A model generated the notes under the pieces. That model ran no database searches. It was given only the letters and a program-made list of their open reading frames with translations, and was not told where the DNA came from. Below, piece after piece: positions 56,193 through 64,000 of a stretch of DNA of 64,000 nt (positions within the stretch are counted from its first letter, which is position 1; the number at the start of each line of letters is the position of its first letter). The position numbers were made by a program, and so were the translations under genes. Origin of the DNA: CAZTHM01 sp041946825 (GTDB lineage: Bacteria > Acidobacteriota > Terriglobia > UBA7540); NCBI GenBank assembly GCA_041946825.1, contig JBHGBD010000005.1:186001-250000 (forward strand). Reading direction: 5' to 3'.

Positions 56193-59100
56193 ATGGCAAA
56201 AGTAAAAGATTACTGGCAGGGCGATCTGACGGCAACGCTCAACCGCATGATGAGCTGGATGCTCTCGCGGCTGAATGCCAATGTTTCACCGTTTGCCGGC
56301 AACGCCGTTCCGACGCCGACCGAGCCCGCGCTGGTCGAGGGAACCATCCGGGCGGTTCTGGGGGATTTCTCGCGCCTCGCGCAGGATTCGTGTCCCAACA
56401 TCGTGCTCGATCCGGTGGCCGGCGTGCCACTCGACGATCAGGCGGGCCCCGACGGCTTCCCCATCAACTACTCGCCCACACCGCTGCCCTCGGGCAATCT
56501 CTTTGTTAACGCGCTCCCCCACGCGGCGCCCGGAGAGGTGGCCGGGCGGGTTTTGAACCTCCCGCAACCCGCCACCGCCTATCGCGTGGACGTCTATTCC
56601 TGGACGGACGTTTTCTATTACCAGGGCTCTTCCTCCATCGCCGACGACGGCACCTGGCAAGTCGCGGAAGTCGAGCCGGGATTGGTCGTGGCGTTTCTCC
56701 TCCCCGCCACCGTGCCGCAACCGTCGCTGGGTTCGTGGACGACCGCGGTCGAGGGCTGGGTCGCGCATTCGAATCTCGGGGTGGGGGCAAAGCTCCGCGA
56801 CTACTTCGTGCGGGTATTCTCCAAAACCGACATTGAATATATCCAGGAAGATAATATCCCGTTGATGGTTCAGGACTCGATGCATGCCCGCTTCGGCGCC
56901 AGCCGCCCCATCGCCCCGGGCATCCCCACCGCGCACGTGATTTACAGCGATCCGGTTCTGGGTGAGGTCGACCTTTACTCGACTCTTCAAAACCTGTCGG
57001 TCTATTCCGACCTTCCGCGCTCCATCGAAGTTCCCTCCACCGACCCGGACTACGCCGGCCCCACCTTGATGACACGCTCGAATGCGGCCTTCATCCAGAA
57101 CCGGTGCTGGATCTACGACGCGGCCCTGGCCATCATTGTGTTTTCCGTGGCGGGGCTGTGGGATCTCGCCGCGCGAATTGTGACGCGGCTCAACGCGCTG
57201 CGCGACGCGCCCGGATACCTTCCCTCGATCGTCCTCGAAAGCGCCGAAGACGGTTTGAGTTCGCGTTGGGCGATCGAGAGCGGCGCCGGCAGTGTGGACA
57301 ACCTGTTCGACCCGACCGAACCCCCCGACGGCTCAAAAGTGATCGCTTTCGTTGCCTCGACCGCGCCGGCCACGTGGCGCTACACCGGCGGGGGCCTGCC
57401 CGACGCCGCTGACTCCATCCTCAGTTGGCGGTACAAAACCAGTTCTCCCCACAAGTTTGTCGCCGGGGTGACAAGCTCGGTCGGCAGGGTAACCAGCGTC
57501 GAGTTCATTTCCTCAGGCGTGGCGGGCTACGACCCGGCGGCGAAGAAGATCACCGTGGTCCTGACCTGGGTCGCGGACCAGTGGCGGACTGTTAACTACA
57601 ATCTGAATACGCTCATCAACGAGGCGGTGCCAGGCGAGGCATTGCTGTCTATCGCCTCCTTCGAGGCCGTCGTCCTGGAAGCAGGCGAGTTGCGGCTCGA
57701 CAATCTCTCGGCGGGCGCGCCACAGCCGGAGGGCTCGCTGGGCTTTTCCTACGACGTCTACAACGGCCAGGTTGACCAGGCCTATATTCGCAACGGCGCG
57801 ATGGCCTGGGTCGCGTACGCCTACGGAATCTATATCGAGCGCACCGGAGACTTTGCGCGCGCCGCCCTGGGCCTCCAGAGCATGTTGAATTACCTCTTCT
57901 CCCAGCAATCCGCCGCGACGGACGCCCGTCAACACCTCATCACGCTCGGCTGGGGGAGGTACGAGGATCCCGGCTACCAATACATTCCCGGCCAGCTCAC
58001 CGCGGTTTCGACCGAGCACAACATCGACTGTTACTTCGCCTTCGACAAAGCCACGCGCGTGCTGCCGACGGCGGCGCAGAACCTCTTCGATGGTGGGAGC
58101 ATCACCGCTGCGCAGCTCGCCACGTTGCGCGCCACGGCGGCAACGGCCGGGACAAAAGCGGAGGAAGTCCGTGCCGCCATCCTCAACCAACTCTGGATCC
58201 CCGCCGCGGGGGGCGTGAAAGGCCACTTCGCCCAGGGCGCGTCGAGTTCCGGCCTGGATGCGGCTTATGCCCTCGATGCCTCGGGCGCCTGGGCCGCGAT
58301 GTTCGCGCACGAAGCCGGGGACGACGCGAAGGCCGTGGAATGCCTGCAGTTCATCTTCGAGACGTTCCTGCTGGCGAATCAGCAAATTGTGAAATCTTTA
58401 CAACCTGAGGATTACAACCAGGCGTACGAGCAGCTCACGCCCTTCGACGGCTTCAAGCCTTACGCGGACTCCGAGGGCGGATACTCCGGCTCCCCCGACA
58501 CGGTTTGGGCCGAAGGCACCTGGGGCGCGCTCGCGGCGCTCCTGCGCCTGAGCGCGAACTCGAATGTGATTGCGTACTTCGCAGCCGAATACCCGGGCGG
58601 GCTTGAGGCCCTCCTCGCTCGCATGGTCCAGAGCATGAAGATTGTCAGTTCCACGACCGGGGACTACGGCCTGCTTTCGGTCTCGCATGCGGCGCGGGCG
58701 CTTCCCTGGGAATTCGCTGTCCGCAAGGGATACTCTTCGACAGCCTGGTTCTGGCTGACCGCCACGCGCAACGACGTGCTCTTCAGCCTGCAATCGTCGC
58801 CGCTGGAAGGCCGCCCGCTCCTCAAAACGCCACGCGGCGTGCAGCAGTCGGTAAGGCAACTCGAAGGTCAGGCTTCGATCGGGGCGCTGGAACTCGAGGC
58901 GGTTGATCACGGAGGGTACGTCACGGCGCTCGCGAGCGGCGGAAAGCTGGAGGGCCGCGAAGTCGCGCTCAAGGTCGGCTATCCAGGCATGGCATCGTCC
59001 GATTTCGTCACCCTGGCCACGCAGGAGATTGAGTCGGTCGTCCCGCTTCCGGACCTGACGGGTTACGTTTTCGAGTGCCGCGATCTGAAGCGCAGCGCCA

Positions 59101-60161
59101 AAACCAAGATCTTCAGGCGCGGCGACGACGGTTATCCAATCTCGAACGACCACCCGAGAACGTTGATCGCCAATCCTATCGACGTCGCGCTGGTGGTCCT
59201 TCAAAACGAGCTCGGGCTGGGCCAGGCTCCGGCCCTTCCGGAGTCGGCATGGAGGCTCTACGACCCGGAGATGTGGGACGCCGCGAACGCGGCCAACCCC
59301 ACCCTGATTCGCCCGAATCCAGCGCTTGATGTCGAGGAGTTTCTTAATTATCGGAACGGCATTTTTGCCGGCTATCTCTTCGAATTCACCTTCACGCAAC
59401 CGGTCGAGGCCAAGCAGTTCCTGGAATACGAAATCTTCCGCGCGCTGGGAGGGTATCTGCTGGTACTGGCCGACGGGCGGCTATCCCCGCGCTTTTTCCT
59501 CCCACCATCGTCTTTCGCGAACCTGTTCACGTTCACCGAGTGGAACATCACGGTGCTGCCCCGCATCGAACGTCATCCCATCATCAACCAGGTCAGCTTT
59601 CGCATGGACTACGACGGCGACAAGTTTCTGACCGAACTGCTGTTCTTTGACGCGCCCTCGCTCCAGCAGTTCGGACTCGCCGGACAGCACACGATCGAAT
59701 CGAAGGGGCTGAAACTGAATCGCAGCGGGGCGTCGCTCGCGGCGTTGACGGCAACACGCATTTTCCGCCGCTACTCAGGTATCGATCCCGTCAGTGGCGC
59801 TCGCGCCGGCGGCACACCGACGCTGACCGTGCAGAGCCACTTTATGACACTGAAAGTTGAAGTGGGAGACCTGGTCTTTCTCTCGCACCCGCTTCTGCCC
59901 AACTTCGCGAGTGGCGTACGGGGAGTTTTCAACCGCGTCTTCGAGGTTGTCGAGAAGCAGCCGAATTATTCCGAGGGGACGATGACCTTCCAACTTCTCG
60001 ACATCGGGTGGGTGAGCGCCAAGCGACTTTCGAGCGTTGCTCCAAACGGAACGCCCGCCTATCTCTCGGCCTCGAGCGCCGAGCGCGCGCAGTACATGTT
60101 TGTGAGTGCCGAAGCGACGAGAACGTATTCGAACGGGGACTCGGGGAAAACGGTGTTTTGA
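56193..60161 (+). CDS. Large tail hub/tip protein with alpha/alpha-barrel domain
   Basis: A 1322-residue protein from ATG 56193. The N-terminal 330 residues and the C-terminal 400 look like tail-hub material (RIERHPIINQVSFRMDYDGD, GVFNRVFEVVEKQPNYSEGT). The middle (about 510-850) is a helical repeat region resembling six-hairpin glycosidase barrels: GQVDQAYIRNGAMAWVAYAY, YEDPGYQYIPGQLTAVSTEH and VWAEGTWGALAALLRLSANS. It may degrade or bind host glycans during adsorption. No repeat insertion is visible in the whole 3.97-kb frame. Confidence 0.7.
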   Translation: MAKVKDYWQGDLTATLNRMMSWMLSRLNANVSPFAGNAVPTPTEPALVEGTIRAVLGDFSRLAQDSCPNIVLDPVAGVPLDDQAGPDGFPINYSPTPLPSGNLFVNALPHAAPGEVAGRVLNLPQPATAYRVDVYSWTDVFYYQGSSSIADDGTWQVAEVEPGLVVAFLLPATVPQPSLGSWTTAVEGWVAHSNLGVGAKLRDYFVRVFSKTDIEYIQEDNIPLMVQDSMHARFGASRPIAPGIPTAHVIYSDPVLGEVDLYSTLQNLSVYSDLPRSIEVPSTDPDYAGPTLMTRSNAAFIQNRCWIYDAALAIIVFSVAGLWDLAARIVTRLNALRDAPGYLPSIVLESAEDGLSSRWAIESGAGSVDNLFDPTEPPDGSKVIAFVASTAPATWRYTGGGLPDAADSILSWRYKTSSPHKFVAGVTSSVGRVTSVEFISSGVAGYDPAAKKITVVLTWVADQWRTVNYNLNTLINEAVPGEALLSIASFEAVVLEAGELRLDNLSAGAPQPEGSLGFSYDVYNGQVDQAYIRNGAMAWVAYAYGIYIERTGDFARAALGLQSMLNYLFSQQSAATDARQHLITLGWGRYEDPGYQYIPGQLTAVSTEHNIDCYFAFDKATRVLPTAAQNLFDGGSITAAQLATLRATAATAGTKAEEVRAAILNQLWIPAAGGVKGHFAQGASSSGLDAAYALDASGAWAAMFAHEAGDDAKAVECLQFIFETFLLANQQIVKSLQPEDYNQAYEQLTPFDGFKPYADSEGGYSGSPDTVWAEGTWGALAALLRLSANSNVIAYFAAEYPGGLEALLARMVQSMKIVSSTTGDYGLLSVSHAARALPWEFAVRKGYSSTAWFWLTATRNDVLFSLQSSPLEGRPLLKTPRGVQQSVRQLEGQASIGALELEAVDHGGYVTALASGGKLEGREVALKVGYPGMASSDFVTLATQEIESVVPLPDLTGYVFECRDLKRSAKTKIFRRGDDGYPISNDHPRTLIANPIDVALVVLQNELGLGQAPALPESAWRLYDPEMWDAANAANPTLIRPNPALDVEEFLNYRNGIFAGYLFEFTFTQPVEAKQFLEYEIFRALGGYLLVLADGRLSPRFFLPPSSFANLFTFTEWNITVLPRIERHPIINQVSFRMDYDGDKFLTELLFFDAPSLQQFGLAGQHTIESKGLKLNRSGASLAALTATRIFRRYSGIDPVSGARAGGTPTLTVQSHFMTLKVEVGDLVFLSHPLLPNFASGVRGVFNRVFEVVEKQPNYSEGTMTFQLLDIGWVSAKRLSSVAPNGTPAYLSASSAERAQYMFVSAEATRTYSNGDSGKTVF

Positions 60162-60200
60162 TTCCGCGATCGCACGATCACCCGATTTTCCGAAGAAGCG
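60162..60200. repeat. Short GATCGC-word patch after the hub gene
   Basis: CCGCGATCGCACGATCACCC is a single arm of the GATCGG word class with no obvious partner. Followed by AAGGAGAT, the ribosome-binding site of the next gene. Confidence 0.65.
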
Positions 60201-60216
60201 ATAAGGAGATAAGCCG

Positions 60217-60696
60217 ATGAGCCAACTCACATGGGCGACCGTCCCGGGAGCGGTGGACATTCCGGATTCGAACCTGGCCGCGGACCAGCCGGTGACGGAT
60301 TACACGCTCACCAAGATTTCGAACAACGCCAAGTTCGCGGCGGTGCGCCCGGAGACGTTTTACGGGTGGTATCGCAACGGCGAGACCGTCTTGCTTCCGA
60401 CGAGCCCCGTGGACGGCTACCACTACTCACGGTCGGAACTTGAATACGAAGTTGCGGCGTTCTGTTCTCGGTCGCCCAGCGGGGCAACGAACGGCGCCAC
60501 TACCAAGCCCGCGCGCGCCAACAGCAACAGCGGCAATGGTTCGATCTTCCTGATGGACTTCTGGGTGGAGGAAAAGAACGAGACGAATCCGGGTCTGGTG
60601 CATTGCGCGGTCCATTACTGGAACGGCTCGACGGAGGATATTACGAATGACGGGTTTGTGAAGGTGCGGGTGATCGCGACGCGACTCTCCGGCTAA
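60217..60696 (+). CDS. Tail-associated protein of unknown family
   Basis: A 159-residue protein with ATG 60217 and ATAAGGAGAT upstream. It opens SQLTWATVPGAVDIPDSNLA and contains RPETFYGWYRNGETVLLPTS and ELEYEVAAFCSRSPSGATNG. Beta-rich, no signal peptide. Position after the hub suggests a tail-tip or fibre-base protein. Confidence 0.55.
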   Translation: MSQLTWATVPGAVDIPDSNLAADQPVTDYTLTKISNNAKFAAVRPETFYGWYRNGETVLLPTSPVDGYHYSRSELEYEVAAFCSRSPSGATNGATTKPARANSNSGNGSIFLMDFWVEEKNETNPGLVHCAVHYWNGSTEDITNDGFVKVRVIATRLSG

Positions 60697-60697
60697 A

Positions 60698-60778
60698 CAG
60701 CCGGGATTCGGGATTGGGGTTTCGGGGTTGGAGGACAATTCCCGAGCCCCGAATTCCGAATCCCGAATTCCGAGGTTT
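60698..60778. repeat. GGGATTCGGG-word inverted repeat
   Basis: GCCGGGATTCGGGATTGGGG and TTTCGGGG on the left face CCCGAGCCCCGAATTCCGAA and TCCCGAATTCCG on the right. It fills the gap; the next gene's GAGG follows at once. Confidence 0.9.
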
Positions 60779-60781
60779 GAC

Positions 60782-61441
60782 ATGGCCATTGTCAGAACAG
60801 TGCTTCCTAGAAAAGGCATTATCCAGCCACGACACGGCGACAACTACGAAGCCGACCTGGACACGAACTGGGCGTTAATCGATTCGCTGGTGCAGGACAG
60901 CGCCGACGTGCAAGCCGCCGTCACCGCCGCGGGAAGCGTCGAGACCTGGCTGCAAGACTGCGGCCTGAGCGGCGTCGTCACCGGATTCACGCTGGCGACG
61001 TCGGCGACGCTGATTCCGGGGTTGTCCGGCGGCGTCCTCTATGCGCAGGGCAAGCGGCACGCGCCGGCCTCCCCCGCGCCCGGCGCCGCGCCGGCCAATT
61101 CCACCAGCTATCTCTGGTACAACGCCGCGAGCGGCTTCTACTACAACCTGACCGGGCTACGCGGCGCGAGTGGTGACGCTTTGATTGGGAGAGTTACCAC
61201 CAACAGCGCGGCCGTGACGGCGGTCCAGCAAGCGACGAAGCTCTTCGCTTTCATCGAGCTTGCCCCCGGAGCGCCCGGAAACTTTACCGTCGAGCATCTG
61301 CTGGGGCGCGCGCCGAAAGGCGTGCTGACCCTGATGACCTCCGGCGGGGCCATCTGGTTCCAGACGACCGCGTGGGATGACACCAATCTCTATTTAGTGA
61401 GTTCAGGAGCAGGAGTGACAGGGAGGGTGCAGATATGGTGA
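60782..61441 (+). CDS. Fibre-base or chaperone-like phage protein
   Basis: A 219-residue protein from ATG 60782 with CGAGGTTTG upstream. LPRKGIIQPRHGDNYEADLD with LIDSLVQ recalls fibre-attachment proteins in which a helix follows a short N-terminal strand. LSGVVTGFTLATSATLIPGL and VTSGGAIWFQTTAWDDTNLY-like strands complete a beta-rich body. Its last seven bases overlap the next gene. Confidence 0.55.
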   Translation: MAIVRTVLPRKGIIQPRHGDNYEADLDTNWALIDSLVQDSADVQAAVTAAGSVETWLQDCGLSGVVTGFTLATSATLIPGLSGGVLYAQGKRHAPASPAPGAAPANSTSYLWYNAASGFYYNLTGLRGASGDALIGRVTTNSAAVTAVQQATKLFAFIELAPGAPGNFTVEHLLGRAPKGVLTLMTSGGAIWFQTTAWDDTNLYLVSSGAGVTGRVQIW

Positions 61442-63327
61442 AGAAGGCAGGATTCAGGATTCAGGTTTCAGGATTCACGAGTCTAATTTTCGCGCTTCTT
61501 CTCGTCACTTGCCACTCGTCACTTGTCACTGCATTTGGCCAGAGCCAGCCCCAGCGCTGGGCGAACGTGAACAACATCCGCTTTGCCGACCAGTTTCCCG
61601 GCTCCAACGGGCCCGCCAAAATCGACGCCGCGCTCGCGGATATCGGCGCGGGCCCTGGCACGCTCATCATTCCGCCCGGCGTAAGCGCCGGCAACCCTTC
61701 TTTCTTCCCCAACAACGTGGGAATCCTGGATTTTCGGCAGAGCTATGACGTCATCGGGGGTTGGGATAGGGATCCGGACCGGGCTCCACTGCTGCTTCTT
61801 GAAAACCGTTTGGGAGAGTTAACCACCAAGCCGGTCACCGGAACGGTGACGCTGACAAACGGATCGGCAGCCGTCACCGGCACAGGAACGCAGTTTATCG
61901 CGCAATTTCAAGACCGGCTGAACCGCGCCATCAAGCTCAATTCCGATCCCGAGAGTGCCTGGGGACGAGTGGTGAACGTCCAAAGCGATACCCAGATGAC
62001 GCTGGCATCCGGCTATACGGGGACGGGAGGATCGGGCCCAGCCTCCTATTTCATCACCCAGCTCGGTCTGGTCATTAACAATCTTCTGGAGGGTGGGAAT
62101 CCATCCGAAGGTCACGGCGAGGGTGTGGGGCTGACCTCGATTGGCTGGCGCAAGAGCGGGACGCGCGGGGTGTTCGGCGCCAATTTCAATGTGGGTTACT
62201 ACACCCGCGCTCCCTTGGCCCCAGCAGTGGGATTGGAACTCGATCTCAGCAACTACACGGCGGACCACGACGCGCTTGGCGTGGATCACAACGAGGCCTT
62301 GCGCATCGTGAGTGCCGGGCTCAAGCGAGCCGCGGTGGGCACTCGGATAATGAAGATTTTCGACGGTGGAGAGTTCGTCCGCGGACTCTGGATCGACAAC
62401 AGCTATACCGAACACGGAATACACGTCCAGGGGCCCTCCAACCACCTCTACCTCGTTCCAACCGCCGACAACGGCAACCCGATGCTGGTGGGAAGGAATG
62501 CTGCGGATGCTGCGTCTAAGTGGGCCATAAATAACGACGGCAGTTCGCAATTCAATACCCTCACCGCCGGACCTGCCTCCGCGAGCTTCGGTTCACTTTT
62601 GCGGGGATATATCGACGCCGCCGGCAACCGCGCCGGGATTCTCAATCCCACCGCCGGCCAGGTATCCGGTTTTGCCGGCGTGAACCAGAGCAGTGGCGCG
62701 ACCGACCAGGTGGGGGTTACCGGGCTCTCCGCCGCCGAGCATCCGTCCGGGACAAAGAATTATGTCGCCGGCGTCGACGGGGAAGCCTTCCACGAAGCCG
62801 CCGGGACGGTCAGCTTGCTTACCGGCGTTGGAGGATATGCGAGTGCCTCGGCCGGCGCCGGCGCCGTGACGAAAATGGCGTCCCTCTATGCCTGGCAGAA
62901 CACGCGAGATAGCGGCACCGTCACCGACAACTACGGCCTTTACGTGGATCCGCAGACCGCGGGAACCAATAATTACGCCGTCTATACCGCCGGAACGACA
63001 CCCTCACGGTTCGGCGGGGCCATCTCATCGGGCTTGAACGCGGTGACGTTTTCGGCTACCCCGACCTTCGACGCTGCGTTGGGCAATACGCAGAAGATCA
63101 CGCTGGAGGGGAACGTCACGAGCTCGACACTCTCCAATGCCGCCGCCGGCGAAGCGCTCTATTTCATCATCTGCCAGAACGGCAGCGGCAACCACACCTT
63201 CGCCTGGCCGCCGAATATGAGAGGCGGCATGACTATCGGCTCAACCGCCTCGAAATGCAGCGCGCAGTCTTTCATCTTCGACGGGACGACTGCCTATGCG
63301 CTTTCTGCTGGCATCACTAATATGTGA
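61435..63327 (+). CDS. Tail-spike/fibre-like protein with repeat-encoded signal-peptide-like N-terminus
   Basis: 630 codons from ATG 61435 with GAGGGT upstream. Residues 5-34 are encoded by GGATTCAGGATTCAGGTTTC and by GTCACTTGCCACTCGTCACT words and read FRIQVSGFTSLIFALLLVTC then HSSLVTAFGQS, a good Sec-signal pattern with an AFG cleavage-like end. The body has a pectate-lyase-like insertion pattern (VNNIRFADQFPGSNGPAKID, GPGTLIIPPGVSAGNPSFFP) and later repeated GYASASAG-type strands. This is the last gene of the cluster. Confidence 0.7.
   Translation: MVKKAGFRIQVSGFTSLIFALLLVTCHSSLVTAFGQSQPQRWANVNNIRFADQFPGSNGPAKIDAALADIGAGPGTLIIPPGVSAGNPSFFPNNVGILDFRQSYDVIGGWDRDPDRAPLLLLENRLGELTTKPVTGTVTLTNGSAAVTGTGTQFIAQFQDRLNRAIKLNSDPESAWGRVVNVQSDTQMTLASGYTGTGGSGPASYFITQLGLVINNLLEGGNPSEGHGEGVGLTSIGWRKSGTRGVFGANFNVGYYTRAPLAPAVGLELDLSNYTADHDALGVDHNEALRIVSAGLKRAAVGTRIMKIFDGGEFVRGLWIDNSYTEHGIHVQGPSNHLYLVPTADNGNPMLVGRNAADAASKWAINNDGSSQFNTLTAGPASASFGSLLRGYIDAAGNRAGILNPTAGQVSGFAGVNQSSGATDQVGVTGLSAAEHPSGTKNYVAGVDGEAFHEAAGTVSLLTGVGGYASASAGAGAVTKMASLYAWQNTRDSGTVTDNYGLYVDPQTAGTNNYAVYTAGTTPSRFGGAISSGLNAVTFSATPTFDAALGNTQKITLEGNVTSSTLSNAAAGEALYFIICQNGSGNHTFAWPPNMRGGMTIGSTASKCSAQSFIFDGTTAYALSAGITNM
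61448..61537 (+). repeat. Word-type repeats encoding the spike N-terminus
   Basis: GGATTCAGGATTCAGGTTTC (61452 on) is followed after 25 bases by CTCGTCACTTGCCACTCGTC and ACTTGTCACTGC to 61533. These are the same word classes as 50290-50330 and 46911-47050. The arms are not complementary to each other here. Confidence 0.88.
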
Positions 63328-63435
63328 CGGGCCTTCCGGAGGCAGACCGGGCGCGCAATTGGGCAATGATCTGTTTCGGTTCTGGGGCTACAACCTGGAC
63401 ATATGCTGAGCTGAGAGGAGAATAGCAGGAATCTT

Positions 63436-63564
63436 ATGCTGGCTAAGGAATTAGATAGAAGTGTTATGTACGAGGTGGTCAGACATGTGAAGAGAGATTT
63501 TGCCTCAGATTCGAGCATTCCTCTTGACAGACAGACCTGTGGTATGATTAATGCAACGAATTGA
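63436..63564 (+). CDS. Possible 42-residue small protein
   Basis: ATG 63436 preceded by GAGGAG about 15 bases upstream opens a 42-codon frame (MLAKELDRSVMYEVVRHVKR start). It is too short for a family call and may be chance. The region 63328-63435 before it holds no other signal; codon usage and base composition here are more AT-rich than in the phage cluster. Confidence 0.2.
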   Translation: MLAKELDRSVMYEVVRHVKRDFASDSSIPLDRQTCGMINATN

Positions 63565-63610
63565 GCAAGCGAGGAAGGCTGGACTGCCGACTCGGGGACG
63601 GACGTGGAGT

Positions 63611-63829
63611 ATGTTTGACAAAGAGCTGAACTTCTTCATAAAGAACCAGGACCAGCTGGTGAAAGAACATCCTGGAAAGGCGCTAGTGATTAAGGGCGAC
63701 GACATCTTGGGTGTCTATGACTCGCCTTTGGAAGCCTACGTCGAAATGCAACGCAAGCACGAGGTTGGACGTGTCATGATTCAGGTCTGCACCCCCGGCC
63801 CCGAAGCGTACACGGTTACCATCAACTAG
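63611..63829 (+). CDS. Small DUF5678-like protein
   Basis: A 72-residue protein from ATG 63611 with GTGGAG upstream; an earlier frame start at 63551 lacks a site. FIKNQDQLVKEHPGKALVIK, GDDILGVYDSPLEAYVEMQR and HEVGRVMIQVCTPGPEAYTV match the short DUF5678 pattern of a lysine-rich start, a VIKGDDIL strand and a final strand. Function unknown. Its stop is one base before the start of a retropepsin-like gene, a pairing I recall from other genomes. Confidence 0.7.
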   Translation: MFDKELNFFIKNQDQLVKEHPGKALVIKGDDILGVYDSPLEAYVEMQRKHEVGRVMIQVCTPGPEAYTVTIN

Positions 63830-63830
63830 A

Positions 63831-64000
63831 ATGGGGTCCACTCCTAAACGACCCTCGAAACTGGAACTGTACCGGGCTTTCACTATCAAGCATTCCAGTC
63901 TTGTCAACCGAATCGTTACAGAAGTCAAGTTAACGGTTGCGTACGACCCGACCGCTCCCCCGATTCCACCGCCCACCCTTCACCCCACGAGTGCACTCTG
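63831..64000 (+). CDS. Retropepsin-like aspartic protease, N-terminal fragment
   Basis: ATG 63831 opens a frame to the window edge: MGSTPKRPSKLELYRAFTIK, then HSSLVNRIVTEVKLTVAYDP and TAPPIPPPTLHPTSAL. I recognise this start from retroviral-type aspartyl proteases that follow DUF5678 genes; the catalytic DTGA should come soon after the edge. The fragment itself contains no catalytic residue, so the call is tentative. Confidence 0.5.
   Translation, partial: MGSTPKRPSKLELYRAFTIKHSSLVNRIVTEVKLTVAYDPTAPPIPPPTLHPTSAL

Noticed and set aside
61819..62550. Minus-strand frame of 243 codons under the spike gene
   Set aside because: Antisense to an intact plus-strand gene, without family features.
38152..63610. 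Attachment sites or Mu-type ends at the cluster borders
   Set aside because: I looked for matching direct repeats between the left border region and 63328-63610 and saw none convincing; a computed search would be needed.

Overview
The window looks like a high-GC chromosome segment of an Acidobacteriota bacterium. The evidence is the gene families: a TonB-dependent receptor with an N-terminal carboxypeptidase-like domain, TPR-sulfatase and TPR-only exported proteins, a CRTAC1 (FG-GAP plus ASPIC/UnbV) protein, and Tat-exported Gfo/Idh/MocA oxidoreductases. This is inferred from family content, not from a marker gene. Two very different halves meet near 38.2-38.5 kb.

Chromosomal half (1-38.15 kb). 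Positions 1-6504 (minus strand) hold a tight seven-gene sugar operon: FGGY kinase, class II aldolase, D-threonine-aldolase-like PLP enzyme, cyclase-family hydrolase, TIM-barrel isomerase, DhaK and the first 30 codons of DhaL. Then come a GNAT acetyltransferase, tRNA-Leu(TAA), two TPR proteins, a large TonB receptor with a clear terminator, a TPR-sulfatase lipoprotein, another TPR protein, and a sodium:solute symporter that seems to start at CTG. Next are a MetE-like protein, a four-helix-bundle gene bracketed by inverted repeats, a SIS protein, two Gfo/Idh/MocA oxidoreductases, an aldo/keto reductase, a CRTAC1 protein, a small outer-membrane beta-barrel and an exported ADP-ribosylglycohydrolase. 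From 30.9 to 35.0 kb lies a 1364-codon restriction-modification gene. It carries a complete REP-associated tyrosine transposase (RAYT) in frame between its own REP hairpins, plus three further in-frame repeat insertions. An ExK-motif protein, a metallo-beta-lactamase-fold hydrolase and Dtd follow.

Phage-derived half (38.5-63.3 kb, all plus strand). This is a compact late-gene cluster: holin-like protein, two coiled-coil membrane proteins, VpaChn25_0724-type protein, Mu gp27-like and gp28-like terminases, DUF935 portal, Mu I-like protease with an internal scaffold start, DUF2190 cement protein, major capsid, connector proteins, tail tube, overlapping tail-chaperone-like genes, a short tape measure, distal tail proteins, a 1322-aa hub carrying an alpha/alpha-barrel region, and fibre proteins. 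I see no integrase, transposase, repressor, replication or endolysin gene. Most gene junctions, and many reading frames, contain degenerate tandem-word repeats arranged as inverted pairs, a different word at each locus, yet the frames stay open. Two fibre proteins draw signal-peptide-like N-termini from such repeats. In the other 38 kb this repeat class occurs only around the four-helix-bundle gene. I regard the repeat system, its tolerance inside genes, and the possibly domesticated (GTA-like) late cluster as the main candidates for something undescribed.

The right end (63.4-64.0 kb) holds a DUF5678-like small protein and the start of a probable retropepsin-like gene. All assignments come from reading the translations; no database search was run.
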